Of a DNA stretch of 64,000 nucleotides, positions 22,207 through 34,094 are shown piece by piece. A program made the position numbers and the translations under genes. The notes beneath the pieces are model-generated. The model ran no database searches, was not told the DNA's origin, and saw only the letters and a list, made by a program, of their open reading frames with translations. The stretch is from Penicillus capitatus (lineage: Eukaryota > Chlorophyta), in NCBI GenBank assembly GCA_965649825.1, contig OZ287703.1, positions 1,178,001-1,242,000 of the forward strand, in the 5' to 3' direction. Numbering within the stretch: the stretch's first letter is position 1; every line of letters starts with the position of its first letter.

Positions 22207-23043
22207 ATCGAATGCTTTCCCCAGACGCTGATTTGGAATGAATAAAGAGAGCGAGACTCGAGGGACACAAGAAACGAAAGAGCAGCGCCACGCACTCTCT
22301 TCGCTAAACGTTGATGGGATCTTTCGGTGATGGGACACCATGCACAAATGATGTGACGTGATGAGATCGGGACAAAGCTCCTGTTGTTGTTTTCAAGACG
22401 CGGAAAACGAGCGGCATTTATTCGCTGATTTCGAATTCTCCTGTCCATCTGCGCCGCTTTGTCTCGGTCTGGCGGACGGAGAGGAAGCGAAACGCGATCT
22501 TCGGAATCGAGGCTCATGTGCACGTGAATGCAGCAGGACGTGGAGACCGATCTCGAACGCTATCTCTGCGATGGCGACCGCTGGAATTCGAAGAGCACGT
22601 TCATGTCGTCGCCCCGCACGCCTCGCACAGATGGCTTCTCTTCGCTTTCCGATTTTGAGAATGAAAAGACCGAACGCAATCGTCGATCACGAAATCCAGG
22701 GGCAGCTCCACCTGCAAAACAAAGCGGCCGCCTTCTGAAAAAAGTGTGACATTTCTTAAGATTTGTAACGAAAGTGTGGTGGTATTTATGAACAGGCAGA
22801 ATCTTTTCCATTCTGGGGAAATCTGCAAAGACTGCATACAGGACTCAAAGTACTGTCTTGTGTTTTGCTCCTTCGGCAGCAGCAAAGGACTTGTTTTTGT
22901 CCAGGACACATTTCCGTTGAACAAACACACGCATCAGCAAGTTGTCTCATCCTTGCCTGGAGAAATGTGTGATGTGATTGAGGCATGCTGCAGAATGAGC
23001 TTCTTAATCAACGCAACAGTATTCCTGGAGCTGTGAGCTTAAA
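22207..23043. other. Upstream region of subtilisin and pseudokinase genes; possible 5' exon
   Basis: Between the two divergent genes. A plus-strand ORF at 22528-22749 (MQQDVETDLERYLCDGDRW...) looks protein-like and ends at a GT donor. It may be a first exon of the downstream gene, but no clear splice chain to 23044 was found. Confidence 0.3.
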
Positions 23044-24595
23044 GCGCCGAAGAAATACTGTCACAAAAAACCAGCTAGGTAGTGTGTTGCATGCAAGCTT
23101 GACACCAGAGGTCTTCCGCATCATCCGCATACCAATATACCTCGCGCATTGACACGATGCACGAATAGGACGAGGATGAAGATCTATGGTTTACAGAGGA
23201 GGCAGATTTGATGGAGACACCAATCATCGTGTTGGGGCGCACAGAACTGTGCACTTCCTACTTTGTGAAAGCCAGAGTCTGCAAGAAGAACTTTGTGATG
23301 CATGAATACAAAAAAGGTCACTCTCCAACGTCGATGGTGGCTGAGGACAGTTGTTTTCTTTACCAGAGGGACTGAACCACCAAGATGAGAATCGTATTCG
23401 TCGTCTGGTGGATCTTATGCAGTGGCTGCGCCATCCAAACATTGTGAAATGTATGGGCGCTTGGGAAACGGATACGGCTTATCATGTCATCGAGGAGTAT
23501 TGCCATCGGACGAGTCTGTTTCATCAGATGGTGACGAATCGAAGAGCCTTTACAGAGGAGTTTGTCGCCAATCGTCTTCTGAAACCGATCTTAAGAGCCT
23601 TAATCTATCTCCATCAGATGAACGTCGCCCACAGGTGCGACACAGACTTCTGAGATTTTCTGTTGGAACGGAGCGATTGCTCAGAAGTGTACGTCCCGAG
23701 AACGTTCTTTTTGGGAAAGGGAATACACTGCGGCTGAGTGGTTTTTTATCAGCTATCGAGTATACAAAGAGCCGGCCTTGCAGTCGACTGGGCCCAGTGG
23801 ATTATGCGTCACCAGAAATGCTGGAACTGGCGGAATTTGAAGAAGATGATCGGTATCTTAGTGATTCTGAAAAGGAAGATCTGCCCAAGTACGATGAGAA
23901 GGTGGATATATGGCAGTTGGGTGTGATGACATATGAACTACTCAGTGGCAACTGTCCTTTCGAGGTCGGGTAGGTTCTGTGCCTTCAGGCTGCAGAATCG
24001 TTGAGACACGTCATGCTGTTTGTCTAGGTTCCGGATCCCCTCCAGACATCTCACCTCATAATCGCTGCAGATCTGCACACCTTTCCACCAGAATTCAGTC
24101 CCGGAGCAATCAATTTTATTCGGATGGCGTTAAGAAAGGAAGCACATCTGCGCCCGTCAGCACTTGAGCTCTCGACAGATCCCTGGCTTCAGAGCTTCCA
24201 TGAAGAGACATCTAATAAGCAGACTCCGCAAGAGTAGGCGTTTGTATTTCCCTTTCTTCAGACTAACAGAATCCTTGCTGCTGCAAAGATCTAAGTCTCT
24301 CCGGAAGAGATTGCTCAAGTTAGGGAAACTGTTGACACCTGTTTGGGGGTCATCGCACAAGATTTTTCCACAAGTGACCACAGATAAACATATGCTCAGA
24401 CCTCTTCCGAGTACGAAATCCAAGCACAAAAAGGAAGTGGATTCACGTCAAAAGGGTGATGACGTGCTTGAACAGCATGGCAATGCAGTGCTGATGAACG
24501 ATTTCGATCAGTGTCTGAGAATACCGACGATACTGAGCATAGACGAAGATTTACCTGACAGGCCTGATGTCGGGCAGCCAAGTTTCCATAACTAA
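23044..24595 (+). CDS. Pseudokinase (protein kinase fold with lost catalytic residues)
   Basis: Exons: one ending ...VLHASLTPE, then DEDEDLWFTEEADLMETP...KARVCKKNFVMHEYKK, then LFSLPEGLNHQDENR and a kinase core: LRHPNIVKCMGAWE, VIEEYCHRTSLFHQM, PILRALIYLHQMNVAHR. A 50-nt intron (23635-23684) splits HR from SVRPENVLFGKG. LRLSGFLSAIEY, LGPVDYASPEMLEL, KVDIWQLGVMTYELLSGNCPF and a C-lobe end (FIRMALRKEAHLRPSALELS) follow. The VAIK Lys position is His (VMH, codon at 23301-23303), HRD is HRS, and DFG is SGF (23737-23745). All three catalytic motifs are lost while the fold is preserved. A candidate 28-nt intron (24234-24261) adds a basic C-terminal tail to 24595. The N-terminus upstream of 23044 is uncertain. 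Confidence 0.75.
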
Positions 24596-24932
24596 TCATG
24601 ACATGTTCGTTATCGAGCCAATTAGCTATTCATACTGACAGATAAAGAGAGGCAGTGAATAGCCATGCAATGTTAGAACCCTTTGCTACACACAGATACC
24701 AATTTCATGAAACCACCTTATCGTTAACGAGTGAGCGTCGCGACAACAGAATGAAAAGGAGAAACTCTTAACCACTCTCGTGGAAAGAAAAATAGAGTCA
24801 GGCGTGGATCGTGCGTTTGAGCGAGCCGAAGAAAAGGATCCCGTCGACACAACAATGGACCATATCAGAACGAGTTTGGCTAGAAAAGGTGCTTAAAGCC
24901 CTAATGAATGTCTGCCTCACTAGAGGTGCGAT

Positions 24933-25004
24933 GGGACTTTGGTCTAGAGGTATGATTCCTGCTTCGGGTGCAGGAGGCCCCGGGTTCGATTCCCGGAAGT
25001 CCCC
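24933..25004 (+). tRNA. tRNA-Pro (anticodon CGG)
   Basis: 72 nt with a complete cloverleaf: acceptor GGGACTT/AAGTCCC, D-arm with GGTCTAGAGGTATGATTC, anticodon stem CCTGC/GCAGG with loop TTCGGGT (anticodon CGG), and T-arm CCGGGTTCGATTCCCGG. Discriminator C. No intron. It lies 116 bp downstream of the 3' end of the large minus-strand gene. Confidence 0.95.
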
Positions 25005-25120
25005 ATTTGCAGCTAAAGCATCTTACAATGCACGGCTTCTATTGGCAACATTCAGTTCATAGGTCGCTCCGTTCGGTGCCTGATCAAAAAAAACCACAGG
25101 AGTCATGCAGTGAGGCATTA

Positions 25121-28100
25121 TTAAATGCGTCTGTCTTCTACCTTCTTACACAGAAACTGCGTTTCCTTGTACTCTGACACGAGTTTTGCGGCCTCTAGCA
25201 GTTGATTCTTTGATCTCTGTTTCTCGTCGTTCCACCTCTTCACAGATTCCTGCTTCACACAGGATCTATGTTGATGTTCATATCGTGCAGGAGATTCCAG
25301 ATACCTTGACGAAGAGAGCGCGAGAGGCATCCGGTTTCAAATCAAAGTTCTTTGCATCGCTCGAAGAGCTGATCAACAGCCTCCATCTATCGAAGACAGG
25401 CATTCATCGAATTATTCTCAACATCTCATGTGCACACTTGGTATCGTCTTCTTTCTTGTCGCCGAAACATCCCTCGAGTAAATAATTCCCGGGGGCCAGA
25501 CAAACACGAGGACAGATCAGAAGAGCGGTGGAGCTCTTCTCGTAGACGATCTGCTCCTTACTGATCTCCCTATTCCAGGCGAATGGTTCTCCGGCACAAC
25601 ATACGACTCTGAAATAGAATTCTGGTGCGGGATTGGAGACAGACAGAACGACAAACAGTTCCGTTTCTGTCTTTGCCGTCACGGTGAATCTATTAAAGCA
25701 AAAACAGTGGTCGAGCGCGATGCATTCTGGCATTCGGAGTGCATCGCACCTGCATAAACGTCCATAGAAATTCTTCTCATAGTCTCCAGAAAACGATTGA
25801 AATGGCCTAACGGGTAGTTCCTTGCACTCAATGTCTTCGTCCCATGCGAACAGCCGCAGTCTGGACATCGATGGTTTAGCGCTTTCAGGTTGCTTCGAGT
25901 GTTGCAGAAGAAGGGAGATCACATGCCCTGTCGCTGTCGGCAAACACGTCACTGTGTCCTGTGCGACCTCCTCGTCGAAAAAGCATCGCGCATTCCTACG
26001 CACAAAGAGGAGTTAGCCGGTATTGCGACTGATGACTGCAATGGGATCTTGGTCTAGTGGTATGATTCTTGCTTAGGGTGCAAGAGGCCCCGGGTTCAAT
26101 TCCCGGAGATCCCCTATTTGACTCACCTTGCTACATGGATCGAGTCGAAATGCATTTGCAACGTTAGAGGAATGGTCGACGTGGATCTCACCCAGACGCG
26201 CTGGATCAGTTGCAGTGTCTCTTCGGCTGATGGCAGGGACACTTCTTTGGTGAAGGTGTTGCAGAAGACGCCCATTTCTTCAGCGAAATTCGGTAGAGGC
26301 TTCAGCAGGACCTCTGTGTTGGCATAGACACTCAGATGGAACGGCCGTCGACTGTTCATATGGACCTGCACAAAAACCGCCATATGATTGAAAAAGAGCA
26401 GTTTCCTTCCCCACTGAGTAGAAATGTACTCCAGGCGGATAGTCAAAAGAGCAGGAATTGGAGGAATGTGTTTGGATGCTGCCGATGGGCCTACCAGCAT
26501 GGATTCTAACAAAGGAGCATGTCTTGGTGATTGATGCGATGAGCGGATAAAGTGCTCACTGAGTTCCTTTCGTCCATTCATGGATTGTGAGTGTGCACAT
26601 CTCTCTTTCTATGGGTGTGTCCGCACTATCCGGCTGATCAAGTCCCAACGACAAGCAGAGAAGACAGTTTCCCTCTTGTTCAGCTGTTAGTCGAAGGCAG
26701 AGATCTTCAACGATGCTGTCAACGTCAAAGCGACAGTAGTTTGTTGAATGAGAGAATTCCTGCTGTAAGTCGTGAACGAGCAGGATCTGAGAAGCATTGG
26801 CCACAAATGTGTTGACATCGATCCATTTTCGTTCGTCGCTCGAAGTTTCAAGTTGCAGAAGAGACGATCGCTGATACTTCATGACAGAGGATGCCCATGT
26901 CTAACGGAAGAGGGTTTTCACAGGAGAACGGCCTCGTGGATAACCGCACCTGTGAACTGCCTATCTCTTCTATTTCTGAACACAAGCGAATACTGGTGGC
27001 TTCTGCCTCAAGGGCGATGAACTCCATAGCATCTTTGAAAAGCGTTTCCTCATCCTTATTGGCTTGCAGTGTTTGGGATATGTTGAACGCTTTCTTTTTC
27101 AGACCAGTAAGTGAGTCTTCATAAGCGTGTTGCCTCATCTGATAGCGTGTGCAATCGTCTTTTCCTCCTGTCGCTATCGTTGCATCTACAAGACATCTTT
27201 GTGAAGAAAGAGTTCCATCTCCGGGATCACATGCAATGTGTTGGATGTATAGCCAAACACGCGACCTTGGAACAAGGGTTTGTTACCTTTGACGATTTGC
27301 ATTTCTGTCTCTTGTTCATTCTCTGACGAGATTTCTGTTCTTTCAAGAAAAAGGACCTTATCTGGAAAGACGTTTTGCAGTTCGAGGGCCTTTATTTGTG
27401 ATTCCGTGTGTGGGAATCCATCGAGAATCCAACCACGACTCCAGCAATCTCCTATTCTGAGTTGTCTTGAGACGATGGAGATAAGTAAATCTTCGGGAAT
27501 GACGTCGGACCGATTCACGATCTCTTTTGCACGCAGTCCGCTCTCACTTTCGCCTACACATGACAAGCACAGGAACATAGATTCTATCAGATCATTCATT
27601 AAGTGAGGTATTTACTCATCATTTCTTTCTGGATAAGTTGCCCCAATGTGAAGCAGGGAACCGTGAGTACTGAGGATAATTTCTTTGCCAATGTCGTCTT
27701 CCCAGAACCAGGAGGCCCAAGGATAAAAATATGAATCGGCTTTCGGCCATCTTGACGCTCTCTTTTGTCCCAGAGAGGTCTCCCGAAGCCCCACAACGCT
27801 TTCGGGGGAAGATGAGAAGGATACTTTTTGCTGATCGCTTGTAAAAAGCGATGATAAAGAACAGAGGCGTCATCACTCCAATCAACAACAACATTGTCAA
27901 CGACAGCAGATCGTTGGAGCAGTCGATTCGACAGAAAGTCGGCAGCGGAGTGGTGCATTTGGAGTTGTGGATGGATCTCCTGCCACAGTATACAGAATCA
28001 TAACGATATATCAGACTCAATGCAGTGAACCTTGTCGTTAAGGTTGCGATCTGGACTGTGCAAATCAGCAGTCGTTGGCAAACCGGATTGAACGTAGATT

Positions 28101-31100
28101 GCTGAGAAGGCAATGGTTTTCTCGATTAATTGTGTCAGATCTTCTTCGTGCTCCAGAGCGATAACACAAACTTTCCCAGAGCTCTGAATCTGACGAATGT
28201 CTGAGAGGCGGTATCCATACAAGAATCCCCTGATTTCTTGATGGATGGCAAAGTCTCCTGCTTCTATTTCGTTGCTCAGGGTGTCTGTGTCTCTAATCAT
28301 CCAAAATGGGAGCGAGGTATGCGAATCGGTTCTGTCGTTCTTGTCTGTATGGACCAGAGCTTGCTTGAAACTCCCTGGAAATTCTGTGACCATTCTGGAA
28401 ATAAGCGATCTCTTTCTGGATCCTTTAAAGGAGAAAATGGCACATGAAGAGGCAATTATCAAAATGAGGTTCATACCATAGGGCCCAACAACTGCTAAAA
28501 CATGTGAAAGTGTGTCAGCAATGCTCGGAACTAAGGTCATTATGGTACGTAGTGCCTCTTCCATCAGACTGTGCTTTTCATTGCCAGTGATGTGGGCATC
28601 ACATTTTCCAGAAGGGTGGTTTTCATTTGATGGAGAGTCCGTATCGTGCCAGTCGCAAGCATTTTCCTGATGTAGAGGTCAAGCAGTCGAAAACAAACAA
28701 TCCGATCTCACCTGCGCTTCGTCCACGTAGACAAGTTTGAAACCTTCAGACGCATGTAATTTGATGCACTCGATGTCTGGATTCTGGCATGGCACCAGGT
28801 ATACTGCATTGTTTGATAATGGCCCAGAGGACACATCTTCCAGACGGATTCCAACTGCAGACCCTGATGCATCTGCGCTGACATGGACGATTCTTTGTTT
28901 GCTTATCATCTCCGACATGTCATCATGACTGACGATATATGTATCGTCAGAGACTCGTTCCGGCGCAGAGAGAGGTTCCGTTTTGCACAATCGTGCACGA
29001 CAAAAGGATGTTGGAAATGTATCGAGAAGATCGTGCGCAAGTTGGCTGACAGCATCATCGTTTTTTCCGCATAGAAAGATGGCTTTGGGAGATTTCTGGA
29101 AGCCATCTGCCGCTCTGAGGGGAAATATGCAAAATGTATATACTGATACCTCATTCTTCTGCGATGTCTCTGAAGCCGTGTCGATGATGCGTGATCTGTC
29201 CAATGACGATAGACTTTGCAGAATAGACTCCACCATGCTTTCGGTACTCATATCCACGAACAATTGATACAATTCTGAGCAGTTGCCTTCCCTGTTAGAT
29301 ATCATATTATCTTCGGATATCTGAACCACTTGTTTCTTCAACTGATCTTCCAATTTCTTCTTCAGCATCTGCGTTTATAAGAATGGAGAATTGCACCATG
29401 AAAGAGTGAACAAGAAAGACTCGGTCTCACCTCCGCAGGAGGTGGATGAACAGATACCTTCAGAACTTCAGATCCGACATATTCTAAGCACTGGGCTGTC
29501 TCTTGAAGTGGGAGACCCACGATGGAAAGTTTTCCTGAAGAGGGCCATTGCTGAATTCTACTTGAAGGCATCACGCATGAAACCTTGTCGACTGTTTTGT
29601 ACGACATCTTGCCACTTTGTTCCGCAACGTTTTCTGTTTAGAGGGTGAAGCCATGGCACCTCATGGCACTCCAAGAACTCATCAGCTTGTTTGCATGCTT
29701 CAAAGTCGTCGGCGGACAAATGAACCTTCAATCGGGCGCTTTCCTTCGCACCTGGGGCGCAATTCTGGCAGAAAGTAAGTGGCCTTGCGTGACAGACTTC
29801 TGTCGAAATCTCTTCTTTGCTCCCATACATAGCTCTTTGGAATGCACATGGACTCTCCCAGATCATGGACGAGTCTGCTGGCTAACACATCCATATCCCC
29901 CGATAACACTCCGCAGATGGCGACAGCTATAGGATGGGAAGTTTGATCGATAGAAGGAGGAAGAAAGTCGCAGTTTTCCAATGCTTTAGGTGAGTACGTT
30001 CGATTTCCCTTTCCATCGAGTTGACACTTGTCAACAATGGCATTCTTCAATGAGCAGTAGATTTGTTCTTCGTCTTCGAAAGGAATCTCGATATCAAATA
30101 CACTACTCGAAGCAATAGTCGCAGCCTACATACAATCGCCCAAAAGAAGAAACCTCGAGAGCTTTATCACTACCTCTTGAATCAACTGATCCATTCTATC
30201 TCTTATTCTCTCAGGCACTTGGGTCTCAGAAGGCAAGGATTGATTGCAGTAGCAGAAGAAAGCATGGATCTTCTCGTGTTTTAAAAGCAAATCGGCCTGG
30301 AGGACGGAAGCATGCCTTCTGCACTAATCCCATGAGGACACACGTACGTACCATTTCTTTTGACAGTACGATAACGGGGAACTTCCCAGTAGAGACAGCC
30401 GATCGAATGGAATCAAGGGTAAGAGCACTGCGTGTCATTCCATTTGGGGAGCAATGGTTCAGCAAGACGTCTTCCAATTGCAAAAGACTGTCAAACTGGT
30501 CTTCATCGACGAATTTGTGTGTGAGACTATCGATCTCATAAATCGATGGAGTCCTCGTCTGACAAGGCCCCAAAGTGCATCAGTGTGAAAGATGTCACTC
30601 GCAAGGAATTGCTTACGGTGTGACAGGGGACCAGAACGAAATCGTCGGAACGTCTGCCGATGAGTGAATTGGCAACCTCCTCGGCGGCATTTCCAGATAA
30701 AACTAACAATTGCGGTCCTGATCTATCTTCCACCGAGGGCTGTTTCAGGCTACAAAGGGTAAATGGAATGGCCTTTCTGTTTTCCTCTTGTCCACGCATT
30801 CCAAGACTGTCGAGATAGTCGAAAAACTGCATGCCCTGATGCACACATCACTACTGTGTTCAATTTTGGTGCTATTATTTTGACGCACAGGTTTGTCTTT
30901 TCCCACAAAGCGATGCGCGATGGTCTCTGTCGGCCAGCCTGTCAGCCAATGCAGTATGGGAATCTGTTCACGCTGTATTGAGTGACATCGCGTGCAAAAA
31001 GATCCAACATTTGCACCTGGCTCGTCTCCTTCTCATCTTGAAGGCCAAAAGCATGAAGGACTCGATACAGAGCCTTGATGATCAGAACAGGCCACAACTG

Positions 31101-31884
31101 AAACGGTTGAGTGGTTGGGAGTAGCGATGACCCTGAACATAAGGTTGAACACGTTCTTATATATAGATCTACATAGATAGATGTATTACCGAAGAGGTCC
31201 AATGGCAAAGCATCATCCACCAGGACGTGTCTCCATTGACCCTGTAAACAATTGCCTGACTTGCCTGAACAGGCAGAAGATGTCCTTGCCATTAGGTGAA
31301 GTTGGACCGTATACAATGATCCGCTTTCTGTTTGCACAGGCTGAATTGTTTCCCAGAGAAAATACTCCCTGTCGACGCGTTCCTAATTTTCTATCTAGTG
31401 ATGCTTTGGATTCCCGTCCGCGTCTGGAGAGACCTTCAATCGATAGACGGATTGGATCGCTTCTAACACCCAGTCGACAGAAGGATGCCCTCTGACCATA
31501 TCGCCGTCGACAGTTCTGTCCTCGTCAGTACCACGAAGAACTACAAGGCGTCATTTATGACGCCGTTTCAAACAGCATGCGCTTTAAGTACTTCTCGTTG
31601 GGATGAACGCCTCGCTTGGCCATAAATCGCAGGGCCGTTTCCAATGGTCGACTTGGGCGCGTAGACGTCGTGGCAGTGTCTTTTCGGAGACACCTTCGAC
31701 GTCGCATGCTTCACAGAATGCATGGCGACTGGTGTCGTCTCAGCGATCTGTTCTTACTGTCTTTTCGTGTCGAGGCATGATCGTTGTCGCATGGAGGGAA
31801 TAAGACATCTAGGTAGGAATGGGGAATGGTGGCATTGCTCGTCCCGGGTGAGGTGGATGTTTTCTTTGCTTTCTGAGGTGGCAT
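25121..31884 (-). CDS. Giant multidomain protein: calpain-like module + four NMP-kinase-like modules + adenylate kinase (androglobin/FAP42-like, probable axonemal)
   Basis: About 20 short exons chain on the minus strand from ATG 31884 (MPPQKAKKTSTSPGTSNAT) to a stop at 25121. The order is: a calpain/androglobin-like region (DHWKRPCDLWPSEAF; GQWRHVLVDDALPLDLFG; LLPTTQPFQLWPVLIIKALY; ILHWLTGWPTETIAH), then guanylate-kinase-like modules at about 30840-30230, 30050-29560, 29370-28680 and 28560-28000. An adenylate kinase module (27958-27190) has an intact P-loop GPPGSGKTTLAKK, but the usual DGFPRT reads DGFPHT. After about 1.4 kb of unclassified sequence come a C2-like block (TETELFVVLSVSNPAPEFYF) and a coiled basic tail (KRWNDEKQRSKNQLLEAAKL). 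The first three GK-like P-loops are lost (CGKNDDAVS, CGVLSGDMD, LSGNAAEEV) and the fourth is GPYGSRKRS. Androglobin shares the N-terminal module; Chlamydomonas central-pair FAP42 is a possible homologue. It could be split into two genes. Confidence 0.6.
26043..26114 (+). tRNA. tRNA-Pro (anticodon AGG), antisense inside an intron of the large minus-strand gene
   Basis: 72 nt cloverleaf: acceptor GGGATCT/AGATCCC, anticodon stem CTTGC/GCAAG with loop TTAGGGT (anticodon AGG), T-arm CCGGGTTCAATTCCCGG. It lies wholly inside the 131-nt intron 25996-26126 of the minus-strand gene. The intron's donor is GTGAGT after ...FDSIHVA and its acceptor GTAG precedes ARCFFDEEVAQD. Confidence 0.95.
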
Positions 31885-31976
31885 CTTAAAGCGAATTAAA
31901 TTGTCGACAATCAAATGATGTGAAAATCGTCATTGATGGATCAGCCCGTGTTTGAAGAGATACTTTCTGACGAAAA

Positions 31977-32519
31977 ATGACCGTTTATTGTCGAATGAGA
32001 TTTCTTTTCGCCGTCAGCCATCTTCCTGCGTTTAACAGTTTTAACAGGACCATCAATCTTCCAAGGTCGATAAGAAATCTCGATGCTCGCTGTTCTAAAA
32101 TAATCAATTCCTGCTCAAGGAAGTCGCCTATGAGTTTTTGTGGTCCGAATGTCCGAAAATGTTCTTTTAATGATGCCGCTGAGTCTTACGAAGGCGCCAC
32201 TGCTTTGAATGCTGAACTAAAAATATTGATGATGACCACAATTCATAGAAGAACAACGAACGCCTCGACCAGAGAGCGATCCCACGTGTTGTCACTTAAG
32301 AGAAACCAAGAGAACAAGCAAAGCCGGCTCATTCATGATCAAAACAGCGACCACGATTGTGATTATCGACCCCGGCGCTTAGACAAGGGTCAAAGTCTAG
32401 CAAAAAACAATCCATACACCAAACTGGGAGCATCTGTAAGCACCCGTCCAGCCCGCCGAACATTCTTAGCATTGCTGAATTTGTATCATGACATTGTCAT
32501 GTGGAATCCAGGAAAATAG
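31977..32519 (+). CDS. Hypothetical single-exon ORF (180 aa)
   Basis: A 180-codon ATG frame without stops (MTVYCRMRFLFAVSHLPAFN...) that is rich in Arg, Asn and Ser, ending VMWNPGK. It starts 92 bp from the divergent start of the giant minus-strand gene. No domain was recognised and it could be chance; length is the only support. Confidence 0.3.
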   Translation: MTVYCRMRFLFAVSHLPAFNSFNRTINLPRSIRNLDARCSKIINSCSRKSPMSFCGPNVRKCSFNDAAESYEGATALNAELKILMMTTIHRRTTNASTRERSHVLSLKRNQENKQSRLIHDQNSDHDCDYRPRRLDKGQSLAKNNPYTKLGASVSTRPARRTFLALLNLYHDIVMWNPGK

Positions 32520-32700
32520 GGTGGCTATGGGCCTTATTGATATCTTACAGAAAAAAAGAACACGTGGTTCATCACAAGAGTCTTGACAGAAGAAATAGGA
32601 TGGAGAACGAGTTCTAAAACTGGCAATGTCAAGGAAAAAGCGGTGCTCCCCCATTGCATGGGTGCATACAGGTGCGTGGTTATTGAACGAGTAAATCTAT

Positions 32701-33190
32701 CTAAGCAGTGTGTCCGTCCATGACAGCTGAGCCGTGATCCATATCTGTTCTCGTGTACTGCAGAACAGATGGCGGTCGGGCTGTAGCATTGTCCGAAGGC
32801 TCAGGACACAGTTTGGGTGACAACTGATCCATTGATACGTCAAGAGGAATTTCGTCCTTGCATCGAAGTCCCGCTCGCTCCATGCACCAATCACCCGAGT
32901 CAAAACGCTTGTGTGTGCTTCCCTAAACAGTGAGGAGTGAGTGATGGGAGTGACATCTGGGAGCAATGATTGCATGAGAGACATTCACCTGCTTTAGCAA
33001 TCTGAGCCTTGCTCCGGTTGACTGACAGCGTGACAAACCCCTTCGAGGAGATCCAAAAGAGGATAACCGAACGGCGTCCTGCGCACACAAATAGAACGGT
33101 CTTGATGCAAACGGTCAGCATCGAAATCACAAAGCGTGACGCGAAGTGAGAAGGAGGAAGGACAAGAATCGCGTTTTTGTGTACAGACAT
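32701..33190 (-). CDS. Endosulfine/ARPP19-like protein (PP2A-B55 inhibitor family)
   Basis: Three exons on the minus strand: MSVHKNAILVLPPSHFASRF, an intron ending GCGCAG, DAVRLSSFGSPRRGLSRCQS...LRLLKQ, an intron, then GSTHKRFDSGDWCMERAGLR and an acidic/Ser-rich tail to a stop at 32701. The core KRFDSGDW matches the FDSGDY motif. In animals and yeasts its Ser is phosphorylated by Greatwall/Rim15, which turns the protein into a PP2A-B55 inhibitor. The motif Tyr is Trp here. The family is short, mostly disordered and recognised chiefly by this motif, so the call rests on few residues. Confidence 0.6.
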
Positions 33191-34094
33191 GGAGAAAACG
33201 ATGGTTTCGTGGAGAGTGGCTGGCGTAGCCCCATCGGAAGACGTTCAACCGACGATGGAGTGGCCTCGTCAACAAGACTCGAATGACACCGTGCGTTTTC
33301 TTACTCCGACGTTAGAAGGAGAAAATGCCGCAGGGGAGGGTTCCATGCTCATCATCGAGTGCGAGTGGCAAGCGCAAGTGTCAACTGAGCCAGAACGCCG
33401 AAAGGCAGGCTTCAGTGCTTTCCCCGATGGCCACTTTTTCGGACTTCGGAAAGCGAACGAAAAGGCGATAAACCGATGAGTCGCGAGAAGATTGTTCCTC
33501 GTCGCAGGAAATCTACAGCAAGGGTAAATGTGAAGAAATACGCTGTCCTCGATGTCAGGTGTGGGTTCGAAATGCTTTAAAGCTCATAACCGCCAATAAT
33601 CAACTACATGGTATCTTCTGGCACAATTGCCCACCAACACACATCTCAATTGTCTCTCAGTGGCAAGCAATAAATTGATCCCCGCTTTTAACTCAGTTTC
33701 TTTTCTTTTACCTTAAGCGGAAATCCTACAGACCCAACGGACTTGCAATCTATTATCACCCCCTCCCTCGCTCCTCAAAGCGTACTTACTGAACGATTTG
33801 GTGATGCTAGAGTATCATACATACATGGAACTATGAGTCAGAAACGAATACATCAATCCAATTGACACATGCAGGTGTGGTTCCTTAATCCTTCACTCAT
33901 GTCGATGACTAGACAAAGTGAAAGGGTCAGCCATGTTCAGCAAAGAATATGTCTTGTTTTGCCAGGTTCTTCGAAGGAACTCAAGGGAATTGTTTTACTA
34001 GATAGGTAAAGAAAAAACAAGTGTCGTGCAAATGCTCTGACAGACACGAACAGAGAGCTTGAAACCTAGATTGACTGTGGATGATTGCGCATCC
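33191..34094. other. Intergenic region, little support for genes
   Basis: A plus-strand ORF at 33189-33479 (MEKTMVSWRVAGVAPSEDV...) overlaps the start codon of the endosulfine-like gene and is probably fortuitous. From 33480 to 34094 there are no ORFs of note. Confidence 0.5.

Noticed and set aside
22601-22930. Minus-strand ORF of 109 codons between subtilisin and the pseudokinase
   Set aside because: No splice context, and it overlaps a better plus-strand exon candidate.
24933-26114. Possibility that this is a prokaryotic tRNA/operon context
   Set aside because: The surrounding genes have spliceosomal introns and eukaryote-specific products (YKT6, HORMA, S1P lyase), so operon logic does not apply.
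33189-33479. Plus-strand ORF of about 97 codons
   Set aside because: It overlaps the start codon of the endosulfine-like gene on the other strand and has no recognisable domain or splice signals.
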